NCBI RefSeq assembly: GCF_022690685.1
Contig: NZ_JALCYY010000034.1
Coordinates: 1 to 57,669 of the forward strand
Length of the DNA: 57,669 bases
Reading direction: 5' to 3'
Source of the DNA: Anaeromyxobacter terrae
GTDB taxonomy: Bacteria; Myxococcota; Myxococcia; Myxococcales; Anaeromyxobacteraceae
The notes under the pieces were generated by a model. It saw only the letters and a list, made by a program, of their open reading frames with translations. It made no database searches and was not told where the DNA came from. This document shows positions 55,459 through 57,669 of the stretch, in pieces. The stretch's first letter is position 1. Each line of letters begins with the position of its first letter. A program made the translations under genes and the position numbers.

Positions 55459-56238
55459 ATGGGGCTCATCGACTCTCACGCCCACCTCGACTACGAGGAC
55501 TACACCCACGATCTCGACGGCGTCGTCGCGCGGGCCCGCGCGGCGGGGCTGGAGCGGATCGTCTGCGTCGGCCTGTGGCGCAAGCCCGGGGACTTCGGCA
55601 ACGCGCTCGAGCTCGCGACCCGCGATCCCGGCTTCTTCAGCGCGACCATCGGCGTCCACCCGCACGAGGCCGCGCGCGTCCCGGAGGAGGACTGGACGAC
55701 CGCCGCCCGGCTCGCAGCCGACCCGCGAATCGTCGCGGTCGGGGAGACCGGGCTCGACTACCACTACGACCACTCGCCCCGCGACGATCAGCGGGCGGGG
55801 TTTCGCCGGTCGATCCGGATGGCGCGCGACGCGGCGAAGCCGCTCGTCGTGCACGTGCGCGAGGCGGACGCGGACTGCGCGGCGATCCTCCGCGAGGAGG
55901 GGGTGCCGGCCGCGGGGGGCGTCATCCACTGCTTCACCGGCGACGCCTCCGCGGCGCGCGCCTACCTCGAGCTCGGCCTCTTCATCTCGGTGGCCGGCGT
56001 CGTGACGTTCAAGACGGCGGACCCGATCCGCGAGGCGGTGCGGATCGTCCCGCGCGACCGGCTCCTGGTCGAGACCGACAGCCCGTTCCTCGCGCCGGTG
56101 CCCTTCCGCGGGAAGCGCAACGAGCCCGCCTACGTGGTGAAGACCGCGGAGAAGGTCGCGGAGCTGTGGGGCGCCTCGCTCGACGACGTCGCCGCGGCGA
56201 CGACGGCGAACGTGAAGCGGCTGTTCCGTATCGGCTAA
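55459..56238 (+). CDS. tatD: TatD-family metal-dependent DNase/hydrolase
   Basis: A 259-residue TIM-barrel enzyme. Metal ligands sit in IDSHAHLDY, GETGLDYHY, HVREADADC, HCFTGD and ETDSPFLAP. TatD acts as a 3'-5' exonuclease/DNase in quality control of DNA; despite the name it is not part of Tat export. GGGGACGGATCGC precedes the ATG. It is 40 bases after metG, as often seen. Its TAA stop lies in the terminal inverted repeat of the element that follows. Confidence 0.93.
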   Translation: MGLIDSHAHLDYEDYTHDLDGVVARARAAGLERIVCVGLWRKPGDFGNALELATRDPGFFSATIGVHPHEAARVPEEDWTTAARLAADPRIVAVGETGLDYHYDHSPRDDQRAGFRRSIRMARDAAKPLVVHVREADADCAAILREEGVPAAGGVIHCFTGDASAARAYLELGLFISVAGVVTFKTADPIREAVRIVPRDRLLVETDSPFLAPVPFRGKRNEPAYVVKTAEKVAELWGASLDDVAAATTANVKRLFRIG

Positions 56239-56489
56239 ACGACCGAGCATGATTCGGAAACAGTCAACGAGCGAAGCGAGCCCGCCGGGCCGCCACCGCG
56301 AAAGCGGCGAAGCCGCCCGCGGTGGCGCACGGGACCCGGCTGGCGGGGTGGGGCGTCGACTGAAGCCGCGCACGAGCGCGCGGAGCTCTGCTCGGCGGGG
56401 CGGGGGCGCAGCCCCCGTCAGAACCTGGCTAAACGACAGCGCGATGCGCGACACCGAAGGTGATCGCGAATCGCGAACTGTCGTTTAGC
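56234..56489 (-). repeat. Structured dispersed repeat, copy B
   Basis: A 256-base element bounded by perfect 10-bp terminal inverted repeats GCTAAACGAC (56234-56243) and GTCGTTTAGC (56480-56489). Near its right end is the long hairpin (56428-56489) matching copy A, with outer arms GCTAAACGACAG/CTGTCGTTTAGC; a GGGGGC/GCCCCC stem and a large inner stem built from GCCACCGCG and CGCGGTGGC also occur. Its reverse strand aligns with 36166-36396. It separates tatD from the convergent HAD gene. No open frame of credible coding quality is inside. Confidence 0.88.
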
Positions 56490-56493
56490 GGCG

Positions 56494-57219
56494 CTACCCG
56501 CCCCAGCTGCCCCACTCGTCCGCGACGTCCCCCGGCTCCCCCGGCCGGTTCCGCTCGCGCCACTCCTGGAGCTCCCAGCCGCGGCGCTCGGCGAGCGCGC
56601 GGAAGGGCGCCTTCGGGTTCACGACCACCGGGTTCCCCACCGCCTCGAACAGCGGCACGTCGGCGATCGAGTCGGAGTAGAGCCAGCTGCGCGCCGGGTC
56701 GAGGTCCCACTTCTCGAGCACGGCCTCCACCGCGGCGCGCTTGCCCTCGCGGAACACGACGGGCGGCACGACCTGATCGGTCACCTTTCCGTCCACGACG
56801 CGCGTACGGGTCCCGATCGCCGCGTGGACGCGCAGGTGGCGGCCGATCTCGTCGACCACGTACTGCGGCGACCCGGACGCGATGAGGACGAAGTGACCCG
56901 ACAGCAGGTGCCGGCGGATGTGCCGCATCGCCCCGGAGGTGATGCGCCTGCGGAGGTGGCGCTCGAAGCAGGCGTGCGCGTGAGCGCGGAGGTCGTCTGC
57001 GTAGAGCCCCTGCTGGCAGCGGGAGCCGACCTCGACCATGTCCTGCTCGGTCAGGCGGTGGCGCGCGTACTCGTAGATGATGCGCGGGATCCGCGCGCGC
57101 ATCTCCGGCCGCATCACCTTCTGGTTGTAGAGATACCAGGTGAAGATGGTGCCGGCGTTCCCGTCGAGGAGCGAGTCGTCGACGTCGAAGATCGCCGCCG
57201 TGCGGCCGAACGGAACCAT
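56494..57219 (-). CDS. HAD-superfamily subfamily IB phosphatase
   Basis: A 241-residue hydrolase like SerB/CicA. Motif I is IFDVDDSLLDGN (nucleophile Asp plus acid/base Asp), motif II is IASGSP, and motif III/IV is SDSIADVPLFEAVGNPVVVNP. The helical cap lies between. Family members dephosphorylate phosphoserine, phospholipid heads or other substrates; which one is not clear. I chose ATG 57219 over GTG 57246. A TACAAT -10 (minus strand, 57267-57262) would suit either start. The last residues are Arg/Glu/Gly-rich. Confidence 0.85.
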   Translation of the reverse strand: MVPFGRTAAIFDVDDSLLDGNAGTIFTWYLYNQKVMRPEMRARIPRIIYEYARHRLTEQDMVEVGSRCQQGLYADDLRAHAHACFERHLRRRITSGAMRHIRRHLLSGHFVLIASGSPQYVVDEIGRHLRVHAAIGTRTRVVDGKVTDQVVPPVVFREGKRAAVEAVLEKWDLDPARSWLYSDSIADVPLFEAVGNPVVVNPKAPFRALAERRGWELQEWRERNRPGEPGDVADEWGSWGG

Positions 57220-57261
57220 GAGAGCCCCCGCGCGCGCCCGGTCCACGGACGCGGCGGGGTG

Positions 57262-57267
57262 ATTGTA
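57262..57267 (-). promoter_or_regulatory. -10 element TACAAT upstream of the HAD gene
   Basis: On the minus strand TACAAT stands 15 bases before GTG 57246 and 42 before ATG 57219. No -35 is clear. It lies directly after the stop of the upstream gene. Confidence 0.4.
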
Positions 57268-57271
57268 CGCG

Positions 57272-57669
57272 CTACGTGCCCTCGCCGGGCTTCGGCTCGG
57301 CCGTGGGGGTCTCGGCCGGGGCGGCGGGGGCCTGCTCGGGCGCGGCCGCCTGGGGCGCAGCCTCCACGGGCGGGGGAGGCGGCGCAGCCGGCTCCTCTGC
57401 GTGGGGCGGCGCTTCCGTCTTGCCGGTGTCCTCGAGCTTGGCGGCGAGCGCTGCGAACGGGTTGTGCGTCAGGTTCTTCTTCTCGGGGGGGGCGCGGTGC
57501 GGCCCCTTGTCGCCGGGCAGCCGCGGCCCGGTGTAGCCCCGCTTCTTGTCGCCGAAGCCGCCCGGGCGGTGCTCGCCCGGGCCGCCGCGGTGCTCGCGCG
57601 GACCGCGCTCGGGGCGTGCCTCGCGCGCGGCGCCCTCGGGCCGCGCCTCGTGGCCCTCGGCCGCGCGCG
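57272..57669 (-). CDS. Pro/Ala/Glu-rich protein, 3' end only
   Basis: The minus-strand frame is open from the window edge to a TAG at 57272, giving the last 131 residues. The visible part has an Arg/Gly/His/Glu-rich stretch (repeats of REHRGGPGEHRPGG type), then KKNLTHNPFAALAAKL, and a long Pro/Ala/Glu tail ending PTAEPKPGEGT. Only the NPFAAL block looks ordered. The Arg/Gly part resembles RNA-binding tails found, for instance, on helicases or pseudouridine synthases, but the domain that would tell is outside. Function unassigned. Confidence 0.65.
   Translation of the reverse strand, partial: RAAEGHEARPEGAAREARPERGPREHRGGPGEHRPGGFGDKKRGYTGPRLPGDKGPHRAPPEKKNLTHNPFAALAAKLEDTGKTEAPPHAEEPAAPPPPPVEAAPQAAAPEQAPAAPAETPTAEPKPGEGT

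Overview
The window reads as chromosomal core DNA of a very GC-rich deltaproteobacterium/myxobacterium, most likely Anaeromyxobacter or a close relative. Evidence: extreme G/C third-position bias, a CdnL-type CarD regulator, a Tgl-like type IV pilus lipoprotein, several TPR and FHA proteins, a class-I succinyl-CoA:acetate CoA-transferase, and many GTG/TTG starts. Genus is inferred from overall gene character, not from a search. About 52 genes are packed tightly, mostly on the + strand. I see no rRNA, tRNA, CRISPR array, prophage or transposase gene.

Layout. 1-5.2 kb: end of a TPR protein, a PH-like membrane protein, and a minus-strand set with an FHA protein, a small protein and ComEC. 5.2-8.9 kb: cdnL, fused ispDF, cysS. 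9.2-14.4 kb: uvrB, a lipoprotein, uvrC. 14.4-17.7 kb: cysK-cysE (coupled), ppa, a DUF2721-like membrane protein. 17.7-22.2 kb: FmdB-like zinc ribbon, a GspE/PilB-type ATPase coupled to a Ycf46-like AAA ATPase, a GNAT enzyme. 22.1-29.0 kb (minus): inositol-monophosphatase-family phosphatase, CoA-transferase, plsB, HEAT-repeat protein, DnaJ-like protein. 29.1-38.2 kb: SurA-N-like secreted protein, rimI, pyrD, two phasin-like coiled-coil proteins, lytic transglycosylase, queE, two unknown genes, tgl, a RodZ-like protein, recO, a PfkB sugar kinase. 38.2-48.8 kb: glyQ-glyS, two large lipoproteins, an RHH-FHA protein, polA. 48.8-57.7 kb: divIVA (minus) divergent from a hybrid histidine kinase, then holB-holA-metG-tatD, a HAD-IB phosphatase (minus) and the 3' end of a Pro/Ala/Glu-rich protein (minus).

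Non-coding structure is the most interesting layer. Two related elements of about 230-256 bp lie in opposite orientation at 36166-36396 and 56234-56489. Copy B has perfect 10-bp terminal inverted repeats, and both contain a long hairpin that is preserved by compensatory base changes. Each begins inside the stop codon of the preceding gene. A shorter remnant lies at 17666-17706. This looks like a non-autonomous REPIN/MITE-like family. Second, about a dozen genes have a TANNNT-type -10 hexamer only 6-12 nt before the start codon and no Shine-Dalgarno sequence, which suggests leaderless or near-leaderless mRNAs. Third, a perfect 20-bp palindrome precedes the phasin-like pair. In the proteins, PolA seems to have lost the first acidic pair of its proofreading site, HolA carries a large insertion, and the secretion-type ATPase/AAA gene pair has no recognised joint function.
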